Assembly (NCBI RefSeq): GCF_006440735.1
Contig: NZ_VFUA01000004.1
Span: 1 to 64,000 of the forward strand
DNA from: Mesorhizobium sp. B2-7-1
GTDB lineage: Bacteria; Pseudomonadota; Alphaproteobacteria; Rhizobiales; Rhizobiaceae
Length of the DNA stretch: 64,000 nucleotides
Direction of reading: 5' to 3'
The position numbers and the translations under genes are program-made. The notes beneath the pieces are model-generated. The model saw nothing but the letters and a program-made list of their open reading frames with translations. It was not told where the DNA came from and searched no databases. Positions 50,995 to 60,570 of this stretch are shown here, piece after piece; within the stretch, counting starts at the first letter, position 1; the number at the start of each line of letters is the position of its first letter.

Positions 50995-53483
50995 CAGCCC
51001 GGGTCGGGCTTGCGGCCCCTCCGCTTCAGCTTGACGAGCCGCTCCCGCTCGGCCGCGGCTTCCGCTTCCAGCCTTTGGCGCTCGGCGAATTCGGCCTCGA
51101 TCTTGTCGTCGTCGATCGGCCAGGCTTCGTGCTTCTTGCTCTCGACAACCGCCCGGGGCGTCGACGGGATCTCGATCCGCTCCTCCTCGAAGATGTCGAA
51201 GATGGCGAAGCGGATGTCGTTCTGCACGACGCTGCCGTTCATGATGTCGGCGACGAACACGCGGATTTCGAATTCGAGCGCGGCAAGTCCAAAATTGGCG
51301 AAGAGAACGAACGGCTCGGGATTCTTCAGCACCATCGGGTGGGCGCGCGCGATATCCATCAGGATGGCATGGACCCGCTTGACGTCGCTGCCATAGGCGA
51401 CGCCGACCTTGATGTCGATGCGCCCAAGCTTGTTGCGATGCGTCCAGTTGCCGACCGCATTGTTGATCAGGTTCGAGTTGGGCAGGATCACCGCCTGGCG
51501 CTGGAAGGTCTCGATCTCGGTGGCGCGCACGCTGATCTTCCGCACCGTGCCGCTGACGTCGCCCGCGACGATCCAGTCGCCGACCTTGAACGGTCGCTCG
51601 GCAAGCAGGATCAGGCCCGAGACGAAATTCGAGACCACGTTCTGCAGGCCGAAGCCGATACCCAGCGAAAGCGCGCCGGCAACCAGTGCCAGATTGGAAA
51701 GATCGATGCCCGCGGCCGAGATGCCGACTAGGCCGGCAACCGCCACGCCGGCATAGCCGACGCCAAGACGGATCGAATTTCGCACGCCGGCATCGACCTT
51801 GCCGCGCGCCATCACCGAGCCGTCCAGCCAGCCCTGGAACCAGCGCGTCAGGAAATAGCCGATGACGAAGACGACGATGCCGCTGAGGATGCCGAGGAAG
51901 GAGATGGTCACCGAACCGATCGCGACGCCGGTAGCCAGCTTGTAGGCCCAGGCCTCGATATCGCCGGGCTGGAAGCCCCACATCAAAAGGATCAACGGCA
52001 GGAACACCAGCACAATCATCAGGTTGATGGCGATGCTGACGACCAGGCCGAGCTGGTCGAGGGCGGTATCCTCATAGCTGGAGTTTTCCGAAAGCCATCG
52101 CCCTACCGAAGTATCGGCAAAGCCGCCCTCCTCCCCGATCGCGCGCGCCGACAGGAAGCCGATATAGGCGGTCACCAGGACGGTGCCGGTCACCACGACC
52201 TGGAACGAGACGAAAAGCGCAAGGCCGATATAGCCAAGCAGCGCCGCGGCAATGGTGAACAGGCCGAGCCCGATGGCAAGGAAGCGAAGCCATGCCGGCC
52301 AGGGGCGCCATGAGCCGTCGGCCGCCCTGAACGGCCGCAGCAGTCCCATCAGGATCAGGATGACCCCGACGATGATGGTGGCGACAAAGCCCCTGGCGAT
52401 CGTCAGCGAAAGCGGCGAACCCATCTTCTCGTTGACGACCGACAGGAAGTAATTGAACCCGAGCACCAGCGCCATTGCGGTCGTCAGCCCGACGAGCCAG
52501 CGCGCGGGACCGGTCGCGACCGGGATCAGCCGCCAATTGGGCAGCCGCGGTTCGAGCGCCGCGTTGGTCAGCCGGTTGACGCAGAACACCATGCCGATCA
52601 CCGTCAGCAAGGCGTTGAGGAACGTGCCGATATCGCCACGCAGCACATTGTAATAATTGAAGAAGAACACAGCCGAGGCGAAGAAGACGCCGAGCGCCAG
52701 GGTCGGCAGCAGCGTCGACCAGAAGGCTACCGACAGGCGGCTGAGATAGGACGGATCCTCGACCGCCGGGTCGGCCTCGAATATGCGGCCGAACAGGCGC
52801 CTGCCGCCGATCAACAGCACGGCCGCCAGCGCCAACGCCATGAGCGTCGCCGCAAGGATCGCCTGGAACTTGAACCTGACGGCGAAGCTCAACCAGGACG
52901 ACACCGCCTTGTAGAGGCCCGTGAACTGGTCATGCGCGTCGGAAAGGGCCTGCGGGCTCAGAGCTTCGGTCAGGTCGTAGTGCTTGGTGATGACGCTGCG
53001 GAAAAGCTCGCTGCGCATGGCTGCGATCTTGTCGACCAGCCCGTTGACGCGGATCGACAGGTTTTGCGCGCTGGCGATGACCGCGTTGATCTGGGCCTTT
53101 TCCGAGGAGAGCGCGCTGCGCTCGTTGCTGACGATCACCGGCTCAGGGGGCTGCCCTTGGGCCGGCGGCGGGCCGAGCACCTCGACACGATTGTTGATGT
53201 CGGTGAGGCGCTGCCGGAACGCCAGCGCGCTGTTCAGCGCCGCTCGCGAAATATCCTCGAGCTGCAACCGGATGTCGACGAGCCCCGCATCGTCCTGGTC
53301 GGGGTCGCTCAGTTTCTTCTCCAGGCTATCGGTCTTGGCCGTCAGGTCCTGGATGACCTTGGTCTGATCGGCGATGAGCTGCGACGAACCATGGCCGATC
53401 GCCTGCGCCGACGCCTCGAGCGCCGGCTGCCCGAAGACAGCGACGATGATGACCAGGATCAGGCGCAGCAGGCGGAAGGACAT
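50994..53483 (-). CDS. Mechanosensitive channel, MscS family with DUF3772
   Basis: About 829 residues from MSFRLLRL (53483); the frame is open to 53558. A signal peptide (MSFRLLRLILVIIVAVFGQPALEASAQA) precedes a periplasmic coiled-coil-rich DUF3772 region (residues ~30-200). Then come around nine membrane helices and the MscS core with SLGIGFGLQNVVSNFVSGLILL as the pore helix, followed by the beta and alpha/beta cytoplasmic domains. The C-terminal 60 residues are charged (EAEAAAERERLVKLKRRG). It releases solutes on osmotic downshock. The stop codon abuts the palindromic repeat at 50855. Confidence 0.87.
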   Translation of the reverse strand: MSFRLLRLILVIIVAVFGQPALEASAQAIGHGSSQLIADQTKVIQDLTAKTDSLEKKLSDPDQDDAGLVDIRLQLEDISRAALNSALAFRQRLTDINNRVEVLGPPPAQGQPPEPVIVSNERSALSSEKAQINAVIASAQNLSIRVNGLVDKIAAMRSELFRSVITKHYDLTEALSPQALSDAHDQFTGLYKAVSSWLSFAVRFKFQAILAATLMALALAAVLLIGGRRLFGRIFEADPAVEDPSYLSRLSVAFWSTLLPTLALGVFFASAVFFFNYYNVLRGDIGTFLNALLTVIGMVFCVNRLTNAALEPRLPNWRLIPVATGPARWLVGLTTAMALVLGFNYFLSVVNEKMGSPLSLTIARGFVATIIVGVILILMGLLRPFRAADGSWRPWPAWLRFLAIGLGLFTIAAALLGYIGLALFVSFQVVVTGTVLVTAYIGFLSARAIGEEGGFADTSVGRWLSENSSYEDTALDQLGLVVSIAINLMIVLVFLPLILLMWGFQPGDIEAWAYKLATGVAIGSVTISFLGILSGIVVFVIGYFLTRWFQGWLDGSVMARGKVDAGVRNSIRLGVGYAGVAVAGLVGISAAGIDLSNLALVAGALSLGIGFGLQNVVSNFVSGLILLAERPFKVGDWIVAGDVSGTVRKISVRATEIETFQRQAVILPNSNLINNAVGNWTHRNKLGRIDIKVGVAYGSDVKRVHAILMDIARAHPMVLKNPEPFVLFANFGLAALEFEIRVFVADIMNGSVVQNDIRFAIFDIFEEERIEIPSTPRAVVESKKHEAWPIDDDKIEAEFAERQRLEAEAAAERERLVKLKRRGRKPDPG

Positions 53484-53676
53484 GACTTTGTTGGCGACTC
53501 GCGGCCGAAAATTCTCGAAATTTCCGCCCTTGATAAAGACCGGCATATCGGGCGGCAAGCCGTCCCGATCGTGTCGGTGGGAGTCGGCCTGTCGAAAAGC
53601 GATGGCGCAATCTTGGCTTTGCGCCTCCCGCCTGCTCTATAGTCTGCCGCCTCGCATCATAAGGACGATAGAAAGA

Positions 53677-54936
53677 ATGGCGGAATATTCAGCCTTTTCG
53701 CTGCTCAAGAACGCGCTGACCGGCAACAAGGATTGGAAGCCCGCCTGGCGCAAGCCGGATCCCAAGGCGTCCTATGACGTGATCGTCATCGGCGGCGGCG
53801 GCCATGGCCTCTCGACCGCCTATTACCTTGCCAAGGAACACGGCATCACCAATGTCGCGGTGCTGGAAAAAGGCTGGCTCGGCTCCGGCAATGTCGGCCG
53901 CAACACCACGGCTGTGCGCTCCAATTATCTTTTGCCGCAGAATACCCGCTTCTACGAGCATTCGATGAAGCTGTGGGAGAACCTCTCGCACGACCTCAAC
54001 TACAACGTCATGTTCTCGCAGCGCGGCTGCCTGAACCTCGCGCACACGCCCGCCCAGCTTGACGATTATGCAAGGCGCGGCAACGCCATGCGCCATCTCG
54101 GCGTCGACGCCGAACTGATGAATGTCGACCAGATCAAGCGGCTTGTGCCGGCGCTGGACGTCTCGGGTTCGGCGCGCTTCCCGGTTCTTGGCGGACTGAT
54201 GCAGCCGCGTGCCGGTACCGCCCGGCACGACGCGGTCGCCTGGGGCTATGCGCGCGGCGCCGACCGGCGCGGCGTCGACATCATCGAGAATTGCGAGGTC
54301 ACCGGCTTCCTGCGCGACGGCGGGCGCATCACCGGCGTTTCGACGACGCGCGGTGAAATCCGCGCCAAGAAGGTCGCGCTTGCGGTTGCCGGCAGCACCG
54401 GCCAGGTCATGCAGCTTGCCGGCATTTCGCACATGCCGATCGAAAGTCATGTCCTGCAGGCCTTCGTTTCGGAATCGCTGAAGCCCGTCGTCGACACAGT
54501 TCTCACCTTCGGCATGGGCCATTTCTACATTTCGCAGTCCGACAAGGGCGGCCTCGTCTATGGCGGCGACCTCGACGGCTACAACAGCTACGCGCAGCGC
54601 GGCAGCCTGCCGATCGTCGATGAGGTGATGAGCGAGATGCTGGCGCTGTTCCCCGGCCTGGCCCGGGTGCGCATGCTGCGCTCCTGGGGCGGACTGTGCG
54701 ACATGACGATGGACGGCTCGCCGATCATCACCGCCGGCCCGCTGCCGGGCATGTATCTCAATTGCGGCTGGTGTTACGGCGGCTTCAAGGCGACACCCGC
54801 CTCCGGCTGGTGCTTTGCCTACACAATAGCCAAGGACGAGCCGCACGAATTCAACGCGCCCTTCACGCTCGACCGCTTTTATCGTGGCTTGATCATCGAC
54901 GACAAAGGCCAGGGCGCGAACCCGCGGCTGCATTAG
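53677..54936 (+). CDS. soxB: Sarcosine oxidase subunit beta
   Basis: 419 residues of a DAO-type flavoprotein: FAD loop VIVIGGGGHGLSTAYYL (residues ~35-51), then GNVGRNTTAVRSNY with the region carrying covalent FMN in heterotetrameric enzymes, and the C-terminal GWCYGGFKATPASGW. This subunit holds the site that oxidises sarcosine to glycine, releasing a methylene group for THF. The ATG at 53677 has an AAGG ~15 bases upstream. First gene of soxBDAG, with all four genes within 15 bases of each other or overlapping. Confidence 0.93.
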   Translation: MAEYSAFSLLKNALTGNKDWKPAWRKPDPKASYDVIVIGGGGHGLSTAYYLAKEHGITNVAVLEKGWLGSGNVGRNTTAVRSNYLLPQNTRFYEHSMKLWENLSHDLNYNVMFSQRGCLNLAHTPAQLDDYARRGNAMRHLGVDAELMNVDQIKRLVPALDVSGSARFPVLGGLMQPRAGTARHDAVAWGYARGADRRGVDIIENCEVTGFLRDGGRITGVSTTRGEIRAKKVALAVAGSTGQVMQLAGISHMPIESHVLQAFVSESLKPVVDTVLTFGMGHFYISQSDKGGLVYGGDLDGYNSYAQRGSLPIVDEVMSEMLALFPGLARVRMLRSWGGLCDMTMDGSPIITAGPLPGMYLNCGWCYGGFKATPASGWCFAYTIAKDEPHEFNAPFTLDRFYRGLIIDDKGQGANPRLH

Positions 54937-54950
54937 GGTTTTGAAAGAGA

Positions 54951-55229
54951 ATGCTTATCACCTGTCCCTATTGCGGGCCGCGCGACGTCATCGAATTTAC
55001 CTACCAGGGCGACGGCAACCGCGAGCGGCCGCAGCCCGCCTCGCAGAACCTCGACGCCTGGAATGCCTATGTCTACGACCGGCTGAACCCGGCCGGCGAC
55101 CACAATGAGATCTGGCAGCATTCCGGCGGCTGCCGCGCGCATCTGAGGGTCGTGCGCAACACCGTAACGCATGAGATCCTGAGCACCGCCTTCGCGCGTG
55201 GCGGCCACAAGACGGAGGGCCGCTCGTGA
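54951..55229 (+). CDS. soxD: Sarcosine oxidase subunit delta
   Basis: 92 residues. The zinc-binding set is C5, C8, H57 and C61 (CPYC and HSGGC), the standard pattern for this small structural subunit. It lies 14 bases after soxB and overlaps soxA by 4 bases. Confidence 0.93.
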   Translation: MLITCPYCGPRDVIEFTYQGDGNRERPQPASQNLDAWNAYVYDRLNPAGDHNEIWQHSGGCRAHLRVVRNTVTHEILSTAFARGGHKTEGRS

Positions 55230-58200
55230 GCCCGCGCCGCACCGAGACCGGCGGCCGGATCGACCGGCTGCGCACCATCCGCTTCACCTTCGACGGCGCG
55301 CCCTATACAGGCCATGCCGGCGACACGCTGGCCTCGGCGCTGCTCGCCAATGGCGTGACGCTGTTCGGCCGCTCCTTCAAATACCATCGCCCGCGCGGCC
55401 TGCTCGCCGCCGGCGTCGAGGAGCCGAACGCGCTGGTGACGGTGCTGCGCGGCGAAGTGCGCGAGCCCAACATTGCCGCCACCATGGTCGAGATCTACGA
55501 CGGGCTCGTCGCCGTCAGCCAGAACCGCACGCCTTCGCTCGCCTGGGACATCGGCGCCCTCAACCAGCTCGGCGGCAAGATCCTGTCGGCCGGCTTCTAT
55601 TACAAGACCTTCATGGGACCGGTGGTCGGACCGCTGAAGGGCACGCGCTTCTGGATGTTCTGCGAGCATTTCATTCGCCGCGCCGCCGGCCTCGGCAAGG
55701 CTGGCACCGCCCATGACCCAGCGCGCTACGAGCGCATGAACGCATTTTGCGACGTCCTGGTCGTCGGCTCCGGCCCGGCCGGCCTGATGGCGGCGAAGGC
55801 CGCCGCCGATCAGGGCGCCCGCGTCATTCTCGCCGATCTCGAAGCCAATTTCGGCGGCTCCGCCAACTGGTCGGGCGAAACCATCGACGGCATGCATGCC
55901 GCCGACTGGGCTCAGCGCGCCGTCGGGCAGCTCGAAGGCAACGACAATGTCCGCCTTTTGCCGCGCACCACGGTGTGGGGCTATTACGACGGCAATACGC
56001 TGGCCGCGCTGGAACGGGTGACCGACCACAAGGAAGTCGCCGCCAAGGGCGAGCCGCGCCAGCGCTACTGGGCGATCCGCGCCGGCACGGTGGTTCTTGC
56101 CACCGGCTCCTTCGAGCGGCCGCTGGTCTTCCCGGGCAACGATCGTCCGGGCGTCATGTTGGCGCATGCGGCCGAACGTTATGCCGTTGAATATGGCGTG
56201 CTGCCTGGACAGCGCATCGCGCTCTTCACCAACAATGACAGCGCCTACCGCTCGGCCGTCGCCTTGAAGAAGGCCGGCGCCGCGGTCGTTGCCATCATCG
56301 ATGTCCGCGCCGACGTCTCGAACGAGATGCGCCGGCTGGCGAGCGATGCGGAAGCCGAGCTGCTCGCCGGCCATGCCGTGGTCGCGACCGAAGGCGGCAA
56401 GGCCCTCACCGGCCTCAAGGTGCAGCGCTTCGACGCTACGGGCGGGGCGCTGAGCGGCGACGAACGCAGCATCCATGCCGACAGCCTTCTGATGTCCGGC
56501 GGCTGGTCGCCGACCATCCACCTTGCCAGCCAGGTCGGCGCGAAGGCCGAATGGGATCCGGCGAGACAAGCCTTCCTGCCGCCGAAGCCGACGCAGCGCA
56601 GGCCAAATCAGCAATGGATCGGCGCCGGCGCCTTCACCGGCAGTTTTTCGACTGCCGAAGCCATCGCCGAAGGCCGCGCGGCCGGCCTTCAGGCGGCTGG
56701 CGGCGCGGCTTCATCCGCTCCCCTGCCCGTCGTCGAGGCGGCCCCCGGCGACCCCGATCCGGCGCCGGTCTTCGAGATCAAGGCCAAGGGCAAGAGTTTT
56801 GTCGACTTCCAGCACGATGTGACCGCCGAGGACGTGCGGCTCGCGCATCGCGAAGGCTTCGTCTCGGTCGAGCATCTGAAGCGCTACACCACGCTTGGCA
56901 TGGCGACCGACCAGGGCAAGAACTCCAACGTGCCGGGCTTGGCCATCATGGCCGAGGCGCTCGGCAAGCCGATCCCCGAAGTCGGCACGACGCGCTTCCG
57001 CCCGCCCTACACGGCGGTGTCGATCGGTTCGCTCGCCGCCGAACGCTTCGGCGACCTCAAGCCCGAGCGGCTGACGCCGATGCATGACTGGCACCTCGCC
57101 AATGGCGCAAGAATGTACTCCGCGGGCCTCTGGTACCGGCCGATGATCTACGGCCTCGCCGGCGAGACGGTCGAGCAGACCTATGTGCGTGAAGCACGAG
57201 CCACGCGCGACAGCGCCGGCATCGTCGATGTGTCGACGCTGGGCAAGATCGCCGTGCAGGGACCAGACGCGGCCGAGTTCCTCGACCGCGTCTACACCAA
57301 CATGTTTTCCACGCTCGCGGTCGGCAAGGCCCGCTACGGCCTGATGCTGCGCGAGGACGGGCTTGCCTTCGACGACGGCACCACCTGGCGGCTCGGCGAG
57401 CAGGACTTCCTGATGACCACCACCACCGCCAATGCCGGCAAGGTGATGCAGCATCTGGAATATTTCCTCGACGTCATCTGGCCGGAGCTCAAGGTCACCG
57501 TCACCTCCGTCACCGATGAATGGGCGGGCGCGGCGATCGGAGGACCGAACGCGCGCGCCATCCTTGCTTCTTGCGTCACCGGCACCGCCGTCGACAACGC
57601 CATCCTGCCCTTCATGGGCATCGTCCATGGCCGGATCGCCGGCGTTCCGGTGATGATCTGCCGGCTGTCCTTCTCCGGCGAAATGGCGTTCGAGGTCTAT
57701 TCGGGCGCCGGCTACGGCACCCGCGTCTGGGAGGCCTTGATCGAGGCCGGCAAGCCTTTCGGCCTGGTCACCTACGGACTCGAGGCACTGGGCACGATGC
57801 GCATCGAGAAGGGTCATGTCACCGGCGCCGAGATCGACGGCCGCACCACCGCGCGCGACCTCCATCTCGATTGGATGCTGTCGAAGAAGAAGCCCTTCAT
57901 CGGCTCGGCCATGATGGACCGGGAGGGCCTGATCGGCTCCGACCGGCTGGAGCTGGTCGGGGTGATCGCGCTCGACAACCGAGCGCTCAACGGCGGCGGG
58001 CATATCGTCGAGGAACTGGACGAGGCCAATCCGCACGACTCGCTCGGCCACATCACCGCCTGCTGCTATTCGCCGGCGCTGGGCAAGTACATCGCGCTGG
58101 CCCTGGTCGAGGGCGGCAAGGCGCGTCACGGGACCCGCGCCTTCGTCTCCGATCCGCTGCGCAACCGGTTCGGGCCGGTCGAGATCGTTTCCAACCATTT

Positions 58201-58234
58201 CTTCGATCCGGACGGGAGCCGCATGCATGGCTGA
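55226..58234 (+). CDS. soxA: Sarcosine oxidase subunit alpha
   Basis: 1002 residues, the usual length. A small ferredoxin-like N-terminal domain (residues ~15-110), a pyridine-nucleotide binding domain (VVGSGPAGLMAAKAAADQG near 175), a second nucleotide site, and a GcvT-like C-terminal half (residues ~600-1000) that transfers the methylene to THF. It starts with GTG overlapping the soxD stop (GTGA). This is the folate-loading subunit and so links sarcosine breakdown to metF in the same window. Confidence 0.94.
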   Translation: MSPRRTETGGRIDRLRTIRFTFDGAPYTGHAGDTLASALLANGVTLFGRSFKYHRPRGLLAAGVEEPNALVTVLRGEVREPNIAATMVEIYDGLVAVSQNRTPSLAWDIGALNQLGGKILSAGFYYKTFMGPVVGPLKGTRFWMFCEHFIRRAAGLGKAGTAHDPARYERMNAFCDVLVVGSGPAGLMAAKAAADQGARVILADLEANFGGSANWSGETIDGMHAADWAQRAVGQLEGNDNVRLLPRTTVWGYYDGNTLAALERVTDHKEVAAKGEPRQRYWAIRAGTVVLATGSFERPLVFPGNDRPGVMLAHAAERYAVEYGVLPGQRIALFTNNDSAYRSAVALKKAGAAVVAIIDVRADVSNEMRRLASDAEAELLAGHAVVATEGGKALTGLKVQRFDATGGALSGDERSIHADSLLMSGGWSPTIHLASQVGAKAEWDPARQAFLPPKPTQRRPNQQWIGAGAFTGSFSTAEAIAEGRAAGLQAAGGAASSAPLPVVEAAPGDPDPAPVFEIKAKGKSFVDFQHDVTAEDVRLAHREGFVSVEHLKRYTTLGMATDQGKNSNVPGLAIMAEALGKPIPEVGTTRFRPPYTAVSIGSLAAERFGDLKPERLTPMHDWHLANGARMYSAGLWYRPMIYGLAGETVEQTYVREARATRDSAGIVDVSTLGKIAVQGPDAAEFLDRVYTNMFSTLAVGKARYGLMLREDGLAFDDGTTWRLGEQDFLMTTTTANAGKVMQHLEYFLDVIWPELKVTVTSVTDEWAGAAIGGPNARAILASCVTGTAVDNAILPFMGIVHGRIAGVPVMICRLSFSGEMAFEVYSGAGYGTRVWEALIEAGKPFGLVTYGLEALGTMRIEKGHVTGAEIDGRTTARDLHLDWMLSKKKPFIGSAMMDREGLIGSDRLELVGVIALDNRALNGGGHIVEELDEANPHDSLGHITACCYSPALGKYIALALVEGGKARHGTRAFVSDPLRNRFGPVEIVSNHFFDPDGSRMHG

Positions 58235-58829
58235 GCAGCATTTGCCCGAACGCCAGTCGCCGCTCGAGCCGGAGTACCATCCGGGTTCGCACGGCAATTT
58301 CGAACATGGCGTCGATGTCATCCTGTCCGAGACGCGCCCGGGCTCGATCCTGCAGCTCGCCGCCTGGCCGGGCGAAGAGAAGCGGCTGATCGAAATCATC
58401 CGCAAGGTCACCGGGCTCGCTCTGCCAGACGGCGCCGGCGGCGGCGTGAGCAGCGGCGCCCGCGCCGTTTTCGGCTTCGCGCCGGGGAAATTCACCGTGG
58501 TGGACGAGGCCGAGGGCCTGGCGCAGGCCTTCGCCGGATCGATCACGCCGGCCATCGGCACGCTCACCGACCTGTCGCATGGCCGCACCGCGATCCGCAT
58601 CGCCGGCCCGAAGGCGGAATGGGTGATGGCGAAATTCTTCGCCATCGACTTCACCTTGCCGGCCTTCCCGCTCGGCGCCGGGCGTTCGACCAACCATCAC
58701 GACGTCTTCGCCCAGATCCAGCGCACGGGCGCCGACCAGTTCGACATCTACGTCTTCCGCTCCTTCGCGCGCTCCTTCTGGAAGGCCTTGTGCCACGCCT
58801 CGGAGGAAGTCGGCTACGAGGTGCAGTAG
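58227..58829 (+). CDS. soxG: Sarcosine oxidase subunit gamma
   Basis: 200 residues of the SoxG family, a GcvT-like fold without the folate site (GSILQLAAWPGEEKRL, then LSHGRTAIRIAGPKAEWVMAKFFAIDF). It overlaps soxA by 8 bases and closes the soxBDAG operon. A long palindromic repeat begins 8 bases after its stop. Confidence 0.92.
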   Translation: MAEQHLPERQSPLEPEYHPGSHGNFEHGVDVILSETRPGSILQLAAWPGEEKRLIEIIRKVTGLALPDGAGGGVSSGARAVFGFAPGKFTVVDEAEGLAQAFAGSITPAIGTLTDLSHGRTAIRIAGPKAEWVMAKFFAIDFTLPAFPLGAGRSTNHHDVFAQIQRTGADQFDIYVFRSFARSFWKALCHASEEVGYEVQ

Positions 58830-58836
58830 AGCACCT

Positions 58837-58979
58837 AAGGTGTGTTGAGATTCAGGTCAGGCCGAGCCGAAAATGGCGGGTTCCGAGAACCGGAGCGGAG
58901 CGTACTTGAGTACGTGAGCACCGGAAGCGCAGGAACCCGGCATTTGCAGGCCGGTCTCACCTGAATATCAACACACCTT
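58837..58979. repeat. ~140-bp long imperfect palindromic repeat, copy B
   Basis: Terminal inverted arms of about 28 bases (AAGGTGTGTTGAGATTCAGG and ...CCTGAATATCAACACACCTT) enclose nested dyads such as GGGTTCC / GGAACCC and the perfect CGTACTTGAGTACG. Same family as 50855. The transcript downstream of soxG would fold into a long hairpin. Confidence 0.85.
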
Positions 58980-59120
58980 TGGTCCAGCCGGTATTCTGGC
59001 ATTATGAACCGCCACAACTGCTGCTTGAGCGTTGGACCAGCAGGGGCGATAGATAAGGAATCATCGGCGTTTGCCAGGGGCAAACGTCCGCTCAGGCAAC
59101 CAGTTCGACCATACCCTTCC

Positions 59121-60563
59121 ATGACTGTTGAGACTTCGGCGACGGCCACGACCCGCTTTGCTCCAGCGGGCGGTCCGTCGATGCTGTTGCCGGCGACCGT
59201 CGCCTGCGGCGTGTTCATGACCAGCCTCGACCAGAATGTCGTAGTGACGGCACTTCCGGGCATAGGCGAGAGCCTCGATCGCCCGCCAAGCCAGCTTGGC
59301 CTCTTGATCACCGTCTATGTCGCGAGCCTCATCGTCACCATGCCGCTCGGCGGCTGGTTGGCCGACCGCTTCGGGCTGCGCAATGTCTATTGCTTCGCGC
59401 TGCTGGTCTTTGCCAGCGCCTCCGCGCTGTGCGGCCTTTCGGAAAACATCTGGATGCTGGTCGGCTCGCGCGCCCTGCAGGGCTGCGGCGGCGCGCTGAT
59501 GGGCACGCTCGGCCAGGTCGTGATCCTGTCGAGCTTCCCGCGCGACCGTACGCTGAAGATCAACATGTATATCTCGCTCGCCGGTCAGTCCGGGCCGCTG
59601 GTCGGACCGCTCGTCGGCGGCGCGCTGACCACCTACGTCTCCTGGCGCTGGATCTTCTACATCAACATCCCGATCGCGCTGACCGCCGCGCTGCTGGCCG
59701 CCTCGATGTTCCCCACGACGACCAAGCCGGTGCGCACGCCCTTCGATTTTCCGGGCTTCCTGCTGGTCGGCAGCGGCATGGCGCTGCTCGTCTTCGGCAT
59801 GGATTCGGTCGCCGCCAAGGATGCGGCGGCGAACAGCATAGCGATGGAGCTCGGGCTGGCGGTCGTCATCCTGGCGGTTGCCGCCTTCTACTGCCTGCGC
59901 GCGCGCAACCCGCTGCTCGACCTCAACCTGCTGCGCATCCGCACCTTCCGCATTGCTTTCCTCACCGGCGGCGCACTGGACACGATCGGTCTGAGCTCGG
60001 TGGTCTTTCTCTTGCCGCTGATGTTCCAGCTCGGCTTCGGCATGAGCGCGGTGCAGGCCGGATCGCTGACCTTCATCGCCGCGATCGGATCGTTGGCGAT
60101 GCGCTTCTTCATGCCGCGCCTGTTGAACCGCTTCGGTTTCAAGCGCGTGCTGGTCACCAACACACCGATCGTCGCCTTGCTGGTCGCGGGCTTTGCCCTG
60201 ATGCAGGAGAGCCTGCCGGCCTGGATCGTGCTTGCCTACATCTTCACCTTCGGCGTCTTCCGCTCGGTGCAATGGGCCTCGACCGGCAATCTCTCCTATT
60301 CGGACATCGCGCCCGAGCAACTCGCGCGCTTCAGCGCGCTCTATTACATCTTATGGCAGCTCGCGGTGGCGGTCAGCGTCGGCTTGGCGGCGGCGCTGTT
60401 GTCGCTGCTTGCCGGCGGCGGCAAGGCGAGCGTCAACGACTATCGCATCCTGTTCGTCATCGAAGGGCTGATCACGCTTTGCGCGCTGTTGGCCTATCTG
60501 CGGCTCACGCCGCAGGACGGCGCCCATGTCAGCGGCCATGGCGCGCATATGAGCACCGATTAG
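59121..60563 (+). CDS. MFS drug-type exporter, DHA2 (EmrB/QacA) family
   Basis: 480 residues with about fourteen hydrophobic segments. The segment LDQNVVVTALPGIGESL (motif D1 region) and GWLADRFGLRNVY (motif A) are those of the 14-helix drug:H+ antiporter family. The frame is open to 59004, but the ATG at 59121 gives the natural start. No regulator or periplasmic adaptor gene is next to it, so its substrate is unknown. Its stop lies 7 bases from the end of the convergent nitroreductase gene. Confidence 0.85.
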   Translation: MTVETSATATTRFAPAGGPSMLLPATVACGVFMTSLDQNVVVTALPGIGESLDRPPSQLGLLITVYVASLIVTMPLGGWLADRFGLRNVYCFALLVFASASALCGLSENIWMLVGSRALQGCGGALMGTLGQVVILSSFPRDRTLKINMYISLAGQSGPLVGPLVGGALTTYVSWRWIFYINIPIALTAALLAASMFPTTTKPVRTPFDFPGFLLVGSGMALLVFGMDSVAAKDAAANSIAMELGLAVVILAVAAFYCLRARNPLLDLNLLRIRTFRIAFLTGGALDTIGLSSVVFLLPLMFQLGFGMSAVQAGSLTFIAAIGSLAMRFFMPRLLNRFGFKRVLVTNTPIVALLVAGFALMQESLPAWIVLAYIFTFGVFRSVQWASTGNLSYSDIAPEQLARFSALYYILWQLAVAVSVGLAAALLSLLAGGGKASVNDYRILFVIEGLITLCALLAYLRLTPQDGAHVSGHGAHMSTD

Positions 60564-60570
60564 GCCGGCA

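Noticed and set aside
56711-58693. A 660-codon open frame on the minus strand
   Set aside because: It is antisense to soxA and soxG and has shadow-type composition.
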